Source: Vespula vulgaris (lineage: Eukaryota; Arthropoda; Insecta; Hymenoptera; Vespidae). Taken from it: a stretch of DNA of 64,000 nt. Of this stretch, positions 37,960-48,989 are shown one piece after another. Under the pieces are notes generated by a model. That model had not been told where the DNA came from. It worked only from the letters and a program-made list of their open reading frames with translations, and made no database searches. Location: positions 3,326,501 through 3,390,500 of the forward strand of contig NC_066606.1 of NCBI RefSeq assembly GCF_905475345.1. Reading direction: 5' to 3'. Position numbers and translations under genes: made by a program. Within the stretch, counting starts at the first letter, position 1. Each line of letters starts with the position of its first letter.

Positions 37960-38022
37960 AAGTCTTCGCTCGATTTTCAAAGATATACGGGCGACTGCTC
38001 TAGCCATCTGAGCTATCGAGGA
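37960..38022 (-). other. T2 of TT5, tRNA 5'-half-like
   Basis: TCCTCGA-TA-GCTC-AGATGGCTA-GAGC-A-GTCGC-CCG. The anticodon strand GTCGC (usual TTCAC) pairs with GCGAA of its own T1 in four of five positions. The A-to-G change at position 30 is matched by T-to-C at position 40. The tail CGAAGACTT pairs with AGGTCTTCG of T1. Confidence 0.65.
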
Positions 38023-38552
38023 ACTATCAGCTTAAACTTTCCAATGGAAACAATTACTACAACTCCAGATGGAAGAAGTTGTGAATTTTCGATCCCCCGG
38101 ATTGGATGAATGAATAATGGATCCCTTCTTCCCAAAGAACGATGGAAAGGAAAGGATTTTTTCTATATCTAAATCACAGAAATGAGTAATTTATTAGAAT
38201 AGAGATATATATGTCTGAAAATAGAGAGTATTATAATATAGATTCTCTGCGTTTGCTAGACCCGAAAAATGGCTAGTATAACACAAGAGAAATACACATT
38301 TTTTTATAAAAATACTATGTATAAATAATAAACTCAATTTTACATACTAATCTCACTCTTAATAATCACATCATTTTACAAACTAATAATCTCAGTAAGC
38401 GATAGAGGCACGTTGAGAATTTATTGCTATCTATAAGTATGAATGATACAAGATGCGATTTGCTAGGTTGCAATGGGGGGATACATAAGCGAAAAGATGT
38501 AAATTAACTCCGCTCGAAATTTTGGTTCCGTAAGAAAATTTTGAGCCTTAGT

Positions 38553-38631
38553 CCTCTCGACTGGGACTCGAACCCAGAATCTTTCGCTTTCCGATCCGAC
38601 CGAACGCTCTACCATCGAGCTACGAAGACCT
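38553..38631 (-). tRNA. T1 of TT5, tRNA-like (atypical)
   Basis: D arm TA-GCTC-GATGGTA-GAGC is perfect. T arm CTGGG-TTCGAGT-CCCAG carries a compensated C-G to T-A change relative to CCGGG/CCCGG. The 3' anticodon strand is GCGAA (usual GTGAA), preceded by a three-base AAA (usual CAA). The acceptor is TCGA-GA-GGA, with a two-base insertion. The middle has about four extra bases. Confidence 0.6.
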
Positions 38632-38655
38632 ACGTACAAAATTATGTTTAAACAC

Positions 38656-38725
38656 GTTTATACATGAAACAATTTCAGATATGTATATTAAATTCTATAT
38701 AATGTAACGAAAAGTTATTTTTCTG
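38656..38725 (-). promoter_or_regulatory. TATA-type promoter of TT5
   Basis: TGTATAAAC starts exactly 33 bp before T1 and CAGAAAAATAACTT 94 bp before it, although the intervening bases are largely unlike the other units. AAATTG also precedes the TATA, as elsewhere. Confidence 0.6.
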
Positions 38726-38845
38726 TCCTCCTAACTTAACTTAATCATATATTTCATTTAGTATTGCATGTTCATCTATTAAAAATAAATTTTTAATCAA
38801 TTAAATTAATATTTATAATATGCAAAAATGAACAAAACGTATAAA

Positions 38846-39120
38846 TTAAATCGATTGCACTAATACACAATCAATTTTACGTCGTAAGGCCGCAACTACC
38901 AGATGGCTTTTCATTGCGTTTCTGGCATCAGGCCGACAATGATAGTCAATTCGCACGAAGAATCTGGCCCTCCGACTCTTCCTAGTCGACAGAACTGTAG
39001 AATCACGGAGTCTCCATAAATATAATCCCATAAGTGCGGCTTGACAAGAGTAGGAAACAGTTGAATGTTCTCAGCAAGATACTGCACACTATGGTCCCGG
39101 AAGGGTGATTGATATGCCAT
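38846..39120 (-). other. GC-balanced patch with overlapping open frames
   Basis: Two overlapping minus-strand frames, 69 codons (MAYQSPFRDHSVQYL...) at 38,911-39,120 and 61 codons (MGLYLWRLRD...) at 38,846-39,031, lie in a stretch clearly less AT-rich than its surroundings. It could be an exon fragment or a captured sequence. No family recognised. Confidence 0.25.
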
Positions 39121-39129
39121 AAAGAATGC

Positions 39130-42000
39130 TTCGTGAATGAAAATTATAACAATATATTTTGAAAAACAGAAATACAGTTGTGATATGCGTGCATCGTTGG
39201 GTGTGTGTAGTTAGTGTTGGCTACATAGGAAGAAAGTATACCTCTATAACATCAAGAGATCTTGATGATTGAGAGATATATATGGACTACACCTTTATGG
39301 AAAGCTGCGATTGAGACATGACATTGATAAGATTCGATTTTTTTACCGTTGAATACAAATGCTTTTTATCGACTGATTTGACAATTTCTCGCAAACTATC
39401 CGAAGAGGAAATAATGCATTAAAGAAGGTAGATGGAAAGGAAAAAGTTTCAATAAAAAATATATAGAAAGAAGATGATCCTTATTGATCGTGGGTGTATC
39501 AGAATATGTCGTTCGAAATGTTTAAATAATCTTTTGTGTGGTCTTCGTCCTGATAATCCTATGGACTCCTGAGTATTGCATTGACCTTTGAAGGATAGCC
39601 GCAGAAAAACCCATGAATTCTTTTTTCTAGAAATCTCTTTTCACTGTTGATTTATTGCTCTACTCGTCACATTGTTGAAAATTATCTGCTTGACGACAAA
39701 TGTCTAAAGCTAGGATAAAGGTAGCAATGTATTCTTTATTCACGCGTTTTTTTAGCAATTGTCCAACGTCTTCCCAATGGCAGATATTCTCCATAATAAT
39801 ATATGGCCCTTAAGAGAAAGTACTATGAATTGTTGAGGTTGCGCACGTGTGCGTTAACATAATTATACACGTTACATAAGTTTATACTTGAGTCGAATGC
39901 CGTTTACAATTAGTTATGAAAAAACCCGAGTGCTTGCAAAAGTTTCGTGGAAAGAACATGGTAAATCATGGAGGTATACTTAGTGATTTTTTATAAATCG
40001 TGCTGTTATGTTAGAGTCTTAAGTAGTATTTTTCTAATTTCTGTTTATTAATATTTACATATGTATACCTATAATCTAATTATCTATCTAATTTCTCAAA
40101 TAACGTAATCTATAGTTTAATTAAGTTACAAGCCTTCTTCTACTAAATAAGAGTCATATTTTGTCTTTATTTCATTCTCTGATATCGTCAAAAACGATGG
40201 ATATATTTGAAAGTTTTATTTCACGTAATTTGTTCAAATAATAATTAAACAGATATAATATGTCTAATTTAATGTCTATGTGTATAAGGGAAAACTATTT
40301 AAATATATGTAATATATATAATTTTTTCGTTGAAAGCAGGATAACGGAATACGAAATCCCTTTTCACAGAAAAAACGAAGAGGCAATTTTTCCTTGATGT
40401 AAAAATTTGAAAAATAAAATATTGCAACAAAGAAACAAGAAAATGAAAAACGCATCATCGTGTTTTACATAGTTTTATACATACGTCGTTTGTATTTCCA
40501 TAAGATTTGCTTGATTTGTTATCAGTGAGTCTAATATAGTAAGCTATGTTAAGATTATTCATCTCTTTTCGTTCGAAGGATGCGTGATATCAGTGACACC
40601 TTTGAACAAAATGCAAGTGCATTCATGATACATTGCCCCCACTATGCACCTATCTTATCAGTATATAAGTTATATCCCTCTAATAAGAATATATCAATCG
40701 AGTTCATATGGATTAAAGTAGCTAGTGTTAGTATGCTGCAAACATTTTCCGATCTCTGATATTTATACCTTTTTTTGATGCTGGCGTATTTCTCACAGTG
40801 ATATGACGTCGATACAAATTTATTTCGGGAACAAAGCATGGAGATTAATAAAAATAATTGACACATATTTCAGACAAAAAACAGGATTTTATCGAATGTT
40901 TTGTCAAAGTTATTTTTAAATACATATATATTATATTATTTTAATATAAATTATAACGCAGGACGTAACTATCGATAGATGATTATAAGTAGAAATTGTC
41001 AATTTTCACTATAATATTAGTATAGCGATGAAAAATAGAAGTTCACAGAGTATTACAGTAGAAAGAAGTAATGATAACTACATTAATACACTACGCAACT
41101 AAAATCAGTCCTTTTCGCTCATAAAACACCCAAATTCCAAATACACAATAAAATTTTTAATCAAATAATTTTAGACCATGTGAAATAGAGGCATAGGCAA
41201 CATTCTATTTATCCAAGTTGATAAAATGATGGAGATACATAAACTAATATTATAATGATAATAATCGACGAACAATATAATGATGCCACTAAAATATTCT
41301 TATTATTAATTTAAAAGTTTTAATCCTTTTTGTCTATAATTTCTAAAATATTTATACAAAATAAAACTATATTAAAATTATAGAATATAAATTTTGTATA
41401 ATTGCGGTCCAATAGAAAATTTAAGTTACTTAAGTTGAGGAAATATCAACTATAAAACAACTGTGCTTTAAACGAGTGAAACAAAAAGAGAGAAAGAGAA
41501 AAGAGACTGATGTATGATCGATGCGAACAGGCAGCGAGGACATTGCAAAATTGATCACACTAATAACATGCATACAGATAGTGCAATAGTCCTTCTTACA
41601 TCAAACGTGATGTAGCTTTAATATCCTTTTTAGCGAAAAAATTTCATTTCGTAGTTTCCAACGATTTTTAATCTTCCAACGAACAAATTTCTGTTTACGG
41701 CGTATTTATGCACTTTCGTAAATGATCCAGTCAGTGGAAGAAATCCTATTTTACATTTCGTATCATAGAAGATCAAAGCTAATGAAACAATGCGAATACT
41801 TCCAAAAAATACGGGGAAGTGTGCTAATACAATAATAATTGTTGTATTATAGCACAACACATACCGTAATGAGAAAATAATACAGCAAGTGATGGAAATT
41901 ATGAATCGATTGCATGTAAATTAATTATCGATCTACCGCAGTTATATATTTATAAGAATATATAAGTGTTATTAAGAGTACTTTAGAGAAATAAAACTGA
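39130..42000. other. AT-rich region, no gene seen
   Basis: Single-copy in this window apart from short AT words. The small frames (60 codons at 40,276, 74 at 40,642, 76 at 41,630, all minus) carry no recognisable motif. Confidence 0.4.
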
Positions 42001-42009
42001 AAAATCATT

Positions 42010-42265
42010 CTAAACGGAACTAGTTTCGTATAAAATAAGTAACTATGACTTTATGCCTTCGGCGGGCTTAATTCAGAAATCTACGGAAGCACTCGGTTTC
42101 TTCCGTACGTGTTCGTAATTGGCACTTGATTGAACGTAACTATAAAGTATACTTAGAGCGTTACGTAACTCTACACATTACTAAATAGTTCATTAAAAAT
42201 TTATTGTTAAAAGATAAACATGTACAAGCAAGTTGAATATATTATTACGTAGGATCATGACGTCG
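42010..42265 (+). repeat. TT upstream flank without a TT unit
   Basis: Diverged copy of the flank (gaactagtttcgtataaaat, ggaagcactcggtttcttcc, acgtaactctacacattac), ending in the orphan promoter that follows. Confidence 0.65.
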
Positions 42266-42338
42266 CGGAAAAATAATTTCTCATTAAATTATATAGAACT
42301 TTATAAGTATATCAAGAAATTGGATGTGGTATATAACT
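42266..42338 (+). promoter_or_regulatory. Orphan TT promoter
   Basis: Carries gcggaaaaataatttc, agaaattggatgtgg and tatataac in the order and spacing of the TT promoters, but AGGTCTTCG is not found 33 bp on. Homology ends about 10 bp past the TATA. It is the upstream half left by a rearrangement. Confidence 0.55.
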
Positions 42339-43099
42339 TTGGTATAAATATTTATTGTGGCATTCATGTGTTCTCATATACACAGATAAATAAGTACGTA
42401 AAAACATCTCGCGTCGAATCGGGAGTTGGAATTTAAAACCACAATCTTTGGTCGCTTTCGTTAGATTCGAACAGTAAATTATTGATTCTCTAATGTCTTT
42501 TCCATTGTAGGGTATAAGAGGAAAGGAAGGTATCATAATAACGGAGACAGAAACATATTTCAACCCTACAAATTGCCTTTATGTATTGATTAGAACATAT
42601 TTCTCCCTTCAGAGACTCAATCAATCAAAAAAGTATAACTTTTCTGCATGTATTAAGTTATCTCAAAAGCTTCTTTCCTATAATAAGGAATCTATACTTT
42701 AGAGCTGTTGAGATAGCCTATTTTTGTAAGATTATTCTGCACAGAATGTTTAAAATATCTGCCAATTCACGAAGAGCCTGATCGCGGACTTTTATCTACT
42801 ATGTTAATAATCGCTCATCGAATTTGTGATAACAGCATATCCCTCAGTCGAATATATTATATGTATTCGAACCATTTATTTTACAAGTATTTGAACATGA
42901 AATTTAATAAAACACGGTTTAGTATTTCGAACTATTTATTTATTCACGATATTTGAGTTGAGGTCATTAGATGTTCTATCTTTCTATATTTATAAAAATG
43001 ATCGAATTCAATATTTAAATGCTCGTAGACTTCAATGTGACATAAATTTTCGTAGAATTCATAAATTGTTTTGGAACATAATCTTCAGAGACGTACAGC

Positions 43100-43575
43100 T
43101 TTTAGCGATCTTTAGTTGAAAAGAATATTATAAATTAATGCTAAATTTCCAATCACGAATGTAACCTTATCATTTCTTATAAATTAAATCGAATACTTCT
43201 TCTCCTACGAACTATTAAGGAAAAGAATTATGTATATTATTAAAAAGTAAGTATAAGCTTATTGCGTTATATTCTGGATAGAGGTGAGTATTCAGTACAA
43301 AATCAAAGCCTACAATATAAGGCCATCCTTGTTGTTTTCCACGGTTCTTAAATATAAAAAAAGAAACATGCACATTCGAATTGATGTGACTTTATTATGC
43401 TATACACCTTGCACATATCTTCATTCCTTACTTGTCCATTATATCTGTAGATCAGCTAATTCAATAATAATAGCTGGTGGCAATGCATGCTGTCGATTTC
43501 GTGCCAGTTACCACATCAATATTTTTTTAATATTTTCTTAAAATTAACAAAACAATCTATGATTTCAGCCCCGTT
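43100..43575 (+). repeat. Q block, right copy
   Basis: Inverted partner of 18,340-18,930 and the innermost recognised edge of the right palindrome arm. Confidence 0.7.
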
Positions 43576-44336
43576 TAAACATCCCTTATATGTGTTTTAT
43601 CGATTCGTATTTTCTTTATAAATTTTTATTGAGTACACTACACTTTACCATGGCTCATAGCAAAAGTTTATCCGACTTTCTACATCAAAGAACATATGAC
43701 ACTTACATTTCACTAATATAATTATTTAGACAGGAGAGAAATACTTCCAAATACATTTGTTTATAATTATACTTTAGCTATATAACTATACGTACATATT
43801 ACACATATTTTAATGGAATAGATTACTATAATACATATAAACACTGAATAATAAATATTACATTTGTTTAATTATTATATTCATAAAAAATGTGATATAA
43901 GGTCAAAACTATGTCCTTCGGTCATTTTAAGCTTCTGTTATGTAATACTACATAATAAAAAAAGAATATATACATAGCAAGGTGGAGAAAATGTAAAGTA
44001 ATTACCGATAATTGTATTTATAAATTTGATGTGTACGTTAGTGTTATTAAGAACATATGAGAGAAATAAAACTTCAAAATTTTACGCAACAGAACTAGTT
44101 TGTATAAGATAATTAACGTCTATTTTGAGACTGCCGCTGATTTACATAAACAATCTAAAGAAGCTCTCGATTAACATCGTATATATTCGTAATCGGCATC
44201 TGCCTTATCGGAAATATTCTAAAACATTGTACACGTAACTCTATACGTTACTAAATAGTTCAAAAAATATTTATTGTTGAAAAATAAATATGTACTACTA
44301 AGTTTTATATATATAGTATACGTAAAGTTATAATCA
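43576..44336 (+). repeat. TT upstream flank 6
   Basis: Inverted partner of 17,601-18,340; no gene seen. Confidence 0.65.
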
Positions 44337-44407
44337 CAGAAAAATAATTTCTCTCTAATATATATAAAACGATAAACATAGCAAGAAATTGGATCTAGTA
44401 TATAAAC
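44337..44407 (+). promoter_or_regulatory. TATA-type promoter of TT6
   Basis: CAGAAAAATAATTT at -95 and TATATAAAC at 44,399-44,407 (-33). Confidence 0.55.
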
Positions 44408-44431
44408 TCAATTACATAGATGTGTAAACGT

Positions 44432-44506
44432 AGGTCCTCGTGGCTCAGATGGCAGGATGCTTGTTCGGCAAGTGAAAGGTCCCGGGTTCGAGCCCCGGTC
44501 GAGGAA
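44432..44506 (+). tRNA. T1 of TT6, tRNA-like (atypical)
   Basis: The 3' acceptor TCGAGGA is followed by A and C; the T arm CCGGG-TTCGAGC-CCCGG is intact. The D stem is damaged (GGAT instead of GAGT) and the 5' end reads AGGTCCTCG. Confidence 0.55.
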
Positions 44507-45022
44507 CGGCGAAACACAACCCCCCCACATCGCACCACAACCCAATAAAAATGTTGTAGAGTTTCAGGTTTTCTTTCACACTATTTTCGCAATGTATCAA
44601 CGCGATTCGTATATGAGTTTAGTCGCGGAAAAATTTAACAGAGCTCTTCTTCTCTGTTTCCCATCCTGCAATTTATAACTAATTTTCCTATCCCCATTGT
44701 AACATTACCTTTAATTAGTAGTTTTGTCGCAACGCACGTTACAAAATTATTATGAAAAAAATGATAATTCCTTATCCCTTATCTCTCTGACAAAAGAAAA
44801 AAGGATTTGGAGAATACGAACGCTTTAAATCAACGCACAAAATCAACTTATTAAGAATAAAAAAATCATAGTTTATCACAGCCATCGTATATAAGAGACG
44901 TTTATTCGTATCAGAAATCGATTATTCTTGATGGTGCAAATTGGACCCAATACCCATTTAATCTCGAGTTACATCAATCACAGACCTTCAGAAATGTCTG
45001 TATGTAAATTTAGCCGGAAATT

Positions 45023-45085
45023 TCCTCTGTAGCTCAGATGGTAGAGCATTCACCCGAATATCTTTGTAAGCATCAAACGAAGACT
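45023..45085 (+). other. T2 of TT6, tRNA 5'-half-like
   Basis: TCCTCTG-TA-GCTC-AGATGGTA-GAGC-A-TTCAC-CCGAA. Acceptor pairing with T1 has one mismatch (T6) and one wobble. The tail CTTTGTAAGCATCAAA-CGAAGACTT is of the TT10 type. Confidence 0.6.
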
Positions 45086-45088
45086 TAA

Positions 45089-45096
45089 TTTTTTTT
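45089..45096 (+). terminator. T8 run after T2 (TT6)
   Basis: Eight T, following AA after the T2 tail. Confidence 0.5.
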
Positions 45097-45489
45097 CTTT
45101 CTGCTTAATCATTTTTGAGAAATGTTTCAACGAACATATATATTTAAAATATATACGGATTAAATATGTTATTTAGACATACATATTTTATCATTTCTAT
45201 GGTATTTATAGAATTGGTAATCAATAGAGACATACGGGTTTTGATCTATTCTTTTTATCTATTTGTGATTTGTTTCTTCCAAGTGACTTGAAAAAGATTC
45301 TTTTTATACTATATAGCATGGGGAATGATCAATCATGATTAAAACGCATTACATATATATTATTGCAATAATGGTACATAAAAACGAGATCGATATACCG
45401 ATATATTGGTAATTCTCGTTGTCGATAACGGAATTTGTCTCTTCATCTTAATTCGCTACGTACTTAGAAAACAAAGATATCCTCTATAC

Positions 45490-47228
45490 ATTTAATATAA
45501 TTCAACGGTACATAATATGATTACAAATTCTGTTTTACTTTTATCGTTGCAAAAGATATCAAAAAAAAGTAAACCAATATAAAAAAAATAAACTGTACTG
45601 ATATGAATTAAACGAATGTGACTTTCTCTTAATATATAGTATAGGTAAATACATAAAATCGTGTGAAACAATAGCATTTTTGCGTTTTCATCTTAACCTC
45701 TCATACGAATAACAAGATTATGACAGTCCGTTTTAATAGTAATATAAAAATAAATTTAATCGACTCAGAATTGTTCAAACGTACAACAGTTTACCAATGT
45801 CCACAATTCATACAAACAATAATTCGAATCTTCTGAATTATTTGAAAAATATTGTACGAAAAATTTCGTTTTCTTTCACGGTATATTTGTTACACTTCCG
45901 AAACATAACGATAGAATTTATTGCTTTTCCTTTAATGAAAGATTTCAAGGTCATTTCAATCTCTCCTTTTTCTTCATAAGAACCTCCTTTCTGTGATATC
46001 GTTGGAGATAATATGAAATAAACATTTCATTTTGTTCGTTCTTAATGTAGACCTCTTGTTTCCTTATGTGTTCTTTCGAAGGTTCCTGATTTTTCTTATA
46101 TAACCGCATTGTTGTTTTGCTAATTCCCTATCTCGAGCATAGTTGCTAAATTCACACTTTCAACTCTCATCCTTTCACTCGCACTTAACCGACATATAAA
46201 AAGAGATAGATTAAACAAAGAGAGATTCTACAAAGAAAGATAGTAATCTTTCTCCGAGATTTTTCTTCTCTATTTTAAATTTACTGGAATAATTAACAAG
46301 ACGCATCGCAGCTTTTGAGTAAAGTGGAATAGATAAAAAAAGTGTTTCAATATCTATCAAATTATTTACGATGATTTATCGTACGCCTTTCGAAAATAAT
46401 TATGTATGTAAATAATGCATGAATACTCGCATAGGAAGAAGTAGAAAAAAATAGACAATAATTAAAATCATTGTGTTTCATACTCAATAATTTACAGATG
46501 AAGAGAATTAAATTTATTCAAACGAAGTGAAGAGTTTGTATCTCATATGGTTTCTGTCAAAGATTCCGGTTATCAATTTTTCTCACTTCTAAAAATCCAA
46601 AAATATATAGTTAACAAAATGCATAGTTGAGTAAGTGCAGAATCTCGTCAGGGTAGCATTTCTCTCAAACAATTTATGCCGAATCGACTGTTGGGTATAC
46701 CGAAATGTAAGTTCTACCCATGCTAGACAAAGTGGCAATATCGCTGGAATAAGAATATTGCTTTCAAGGCTATTCTTTTATGTAAACATTCCATACAGTA
46801 CTGTGTAATCCTTTATGTTCGGTGTAAATATCAACATAAACACGATACGTTTGAATACATATGTAGAATTTATAGCGTTACTCTTCTTATAAGCTGCAAG
46901 GACGAATGCGAACTGTTTACATCATACACATACAGATGTATGTATATGTATAAAGTATATGTGGAATACATATGTGTCTATAAAAATACACTCATCGTAA
47001 TATGCACACGTTGACAAAGATACAATATTTCATTTAACTGCTTGTTCGTGACTAATAGAGACAAAGGAAATTCAGACGCTTCATCTTAATGTACTTTAAT
47101 ATTTTTTTTTACTTTACTCTATATCAACTGCAGAGTTAGCTACATTTATTTACGTAGATGAGTGTGTAATAGGAAAATGAAATCGAGAGAAAGAAAGGAG
47201 AAAAAATTAAATATTTTATTACTTTGGA
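45490..47228. repeat. Z block, right copy
   Basis: Inverted copy of 10,611-12,350. At its right end it joins TT flank directly, lacking the 1.3 kb present at 9,290-10,610. Confidence 0.75.
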
Positions 47229-47459
47229 AATATTTCGGAAGCGCTCGGTTTCTACCGTAAGTATTCGTAATCGGCGTCTGACTTACCGGAAGTATTCTTA
47301 AAGTGTACACGTAACTCTACACATTACTAAATAGTTGATTAAATATTTATTGTTAAAACGTAAACTAAGTTATATGTACTACTAAGTTATATATAGTATA
47401 CGTAGCATTATGGGCATAGATATATAATTTCTCTGTATGTGTGAAAAATATAATTTCAC

Positions 47460-47530
47460 TAATAAAAAATAATTTCTCTAATATATATAAAACGATAAAC
47501 ATAGCAAGAAATTGGATGTAGTATATAAAC
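47460..47530 (+). promoter_or_regulatory. TATA-type promoter of TT7
   Basis: TATATAAAC at 47,522-47,530 (-33). The -95 motif is changed to TAATAAAAAATAATTT, the only copy with a clear alteration there. Confidence 0.5.
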
Positions 47531-47554
47531 TCAATCACATAGATACGGAAATAT

Positions 47555-47629
47555 AGGTCTTCGTGGCTCAGATGGCAGAGTGGTTGTTCGGCAAGTGAAA
47601 GATCCCGGGTTCGAGCCCCGGTCGAGGCA
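47555..47629 (+). tRNA. T1 of TT7, tRNA-like (atypical)
   Basis: AGGTCTTCG to TCGAGGCA with complete D and T arms; the middle reads GTGGTTGTTCGGCAAGTGAA and the variable loop AGATC. Confidence 0.6.
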
Positions 47630-48151
47630 CGCAGCGAAAAACCTCATCCACGACTCATTCTCTCGTTGCAAGAAAAAACGTTACATTCAGGCTTGTTTCA
47701 CTTCTTATGTTTCTGAGCAGCGATTTATTGTATTGTGGATAAATGGAACAGTGCTCTTTCTGCTCTGTCCCACTCCTACCCCACACACCCCACCTAAGTA
47801 TAAGAAAACCATTTTCTTATCACCATTGTACCCCACACCTTAACGAGTAGTTGTTTCGCGACGCACGTGATGAAATTTATATGTAGAAAATATGACTGTT
47901 CCTACCCCTATTATTTGACAAAAGAAAAAAGTATTTAGGAAATACAAACGCATTGTTTCAATGCAAAAAATCAACGTATTAAGAATAAAAAAATCACAAT
48001 CAATGATACAAGCGACGTTAAAAGGTGGTTTATTCGTATCAGAAATCGGTTACAGTTTATGGTTCAAATCGGACCCCAATACATGTATATCGAGTTACAG
48101 CAATTACAAATGTTTTAGATCTATCTTTGTAAGTAAATTTAGCCAGAAAGT

Positions 48152-48215
48152 TCCTCGATAGCTCAGATGGTAGAGCATTCACCCGAAAATGTATGTAGGC
48201 AACTAGCGAAGACCT
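48152..48215 (+). other. T2 of TT7, tRNA 5'-half-like
   Basis: TCCTCGA-TA-GCTC-AGATGGTA-GAGC-A-TTCAC-CCGAA, tail AATGTATGTAGGCAACTAG-CGAAGACCT. Confidence 0.65.
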
Positions 48216-48217
48216 AA

Positions 48218-48224
48218 TTTTTTT
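48218..48224 (+). terminator. T7 run after T2 (TT7)
   Basis: Seven T, two bases after T2. Confidence 0.5.
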
Positions 48225-48989
48225 CTCTTCTTTTTTTAATTTTTGTGATATGATTCAAGGAAGATTCAAATTTAAAATGTATACGGATTCAATAAATTAC
48301 GTCAATTCGTATAGAAATATCGTACTTATTTTCAAACTTATTTGCATAATTGTTAACGAATACAAAATTACAATTTGCTTTGTTTTCTATTTGTCATTTG
48401 ATTCTTCCAAACGATTTCCTATATGTTCTTTTTTATATTATGTAAAATGGGGAATGTACAATTACGACGCATTGCACCTGTATCGCAATATCGATATACG
48501 GATATATAAATAATTCCAGATATCGGCAATGGAATATCTTTCACTACATTAATATAATATGTTGGAAAAAGAACATGTTCTATATACATTTAGTACAATC
48601 CATGTTCTGTATTTTTACAGATTCTGTTTCAGTTTTATCGTTACATGAGAAATGAAGAAGTAGATAGCCGAAGTAAAGATAACTAAATCATACTCGATAT
48701 AAATTAAACTAGCGTGATTGTTTCCGTATTTCATGCATTTTACGTATTTTCGGACACAGACTTTGAGATTTATGTAAACATATCAGCATGAAACAGCTAG
48801 TATATAATATGATAATATAATGGTATAAACTCTTATAATAATAATAGTAATAAAAACGTAATTATTATGTCCATTATGTACATATTGTAATAATATAATA
48901 ATACCTACGACTATATTATCAATAAAAATAGTACAAGTATTGCTTCTCTCAGTTTAATTTCGACGTTGTAAAGAATTTTCCGAATGAAA

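Larger units (their letters stand above)
37949..38631 (-). ncRNA. TT5: most diverged split tRNA-like RNA unit
   Basis: Spacer of 530 bp with little direct similarity to the others, so what is kept here is informative: T1 and T2 cloverleaf parts, the outer complement, the -33 TATA, the -95 motif and the terminal T9 run. The spacer contains a G5 tract around 38,475. CGATA words downstream of T2 lie at 37,625-37,650. Confidence 0.6.
44432..45096 (+). ncRNA. TT6: split tRNA-like RNA unit
   Basis: Spacer of 516 bp, the shortest. Its upstream side matches TT4 while the DNA after T2 matches that after TT3, so it looks like the product of recombination between two TT copies. The hairpin is GCTTT/AACGC with one mismatch. 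The CGATA-rich downstream block is at 45,380-45,435. Confidence 0.6.
47555..48224 (+). ncRNA. TT7: split tRNA-like RNA unit
   Basis: Inverted-arm counterpart of TT2, spacer 522 bp, hairpin GCATTG/CAATGC from 47,950. The RNA strand has two T4 runs in the spacer against many A runs. CGATA block at 48,485-48,515. Confidence 0.6.

Noticed and set aside
37960..38631. TT as a tmRNA-like RNA
   Set aside because: Pairing ends recall tmRNA, but tmRNA is bacterial or organellar, no Ala-type acceptor identity or tag frame is seen, and the setting is a nuclear repeat array.
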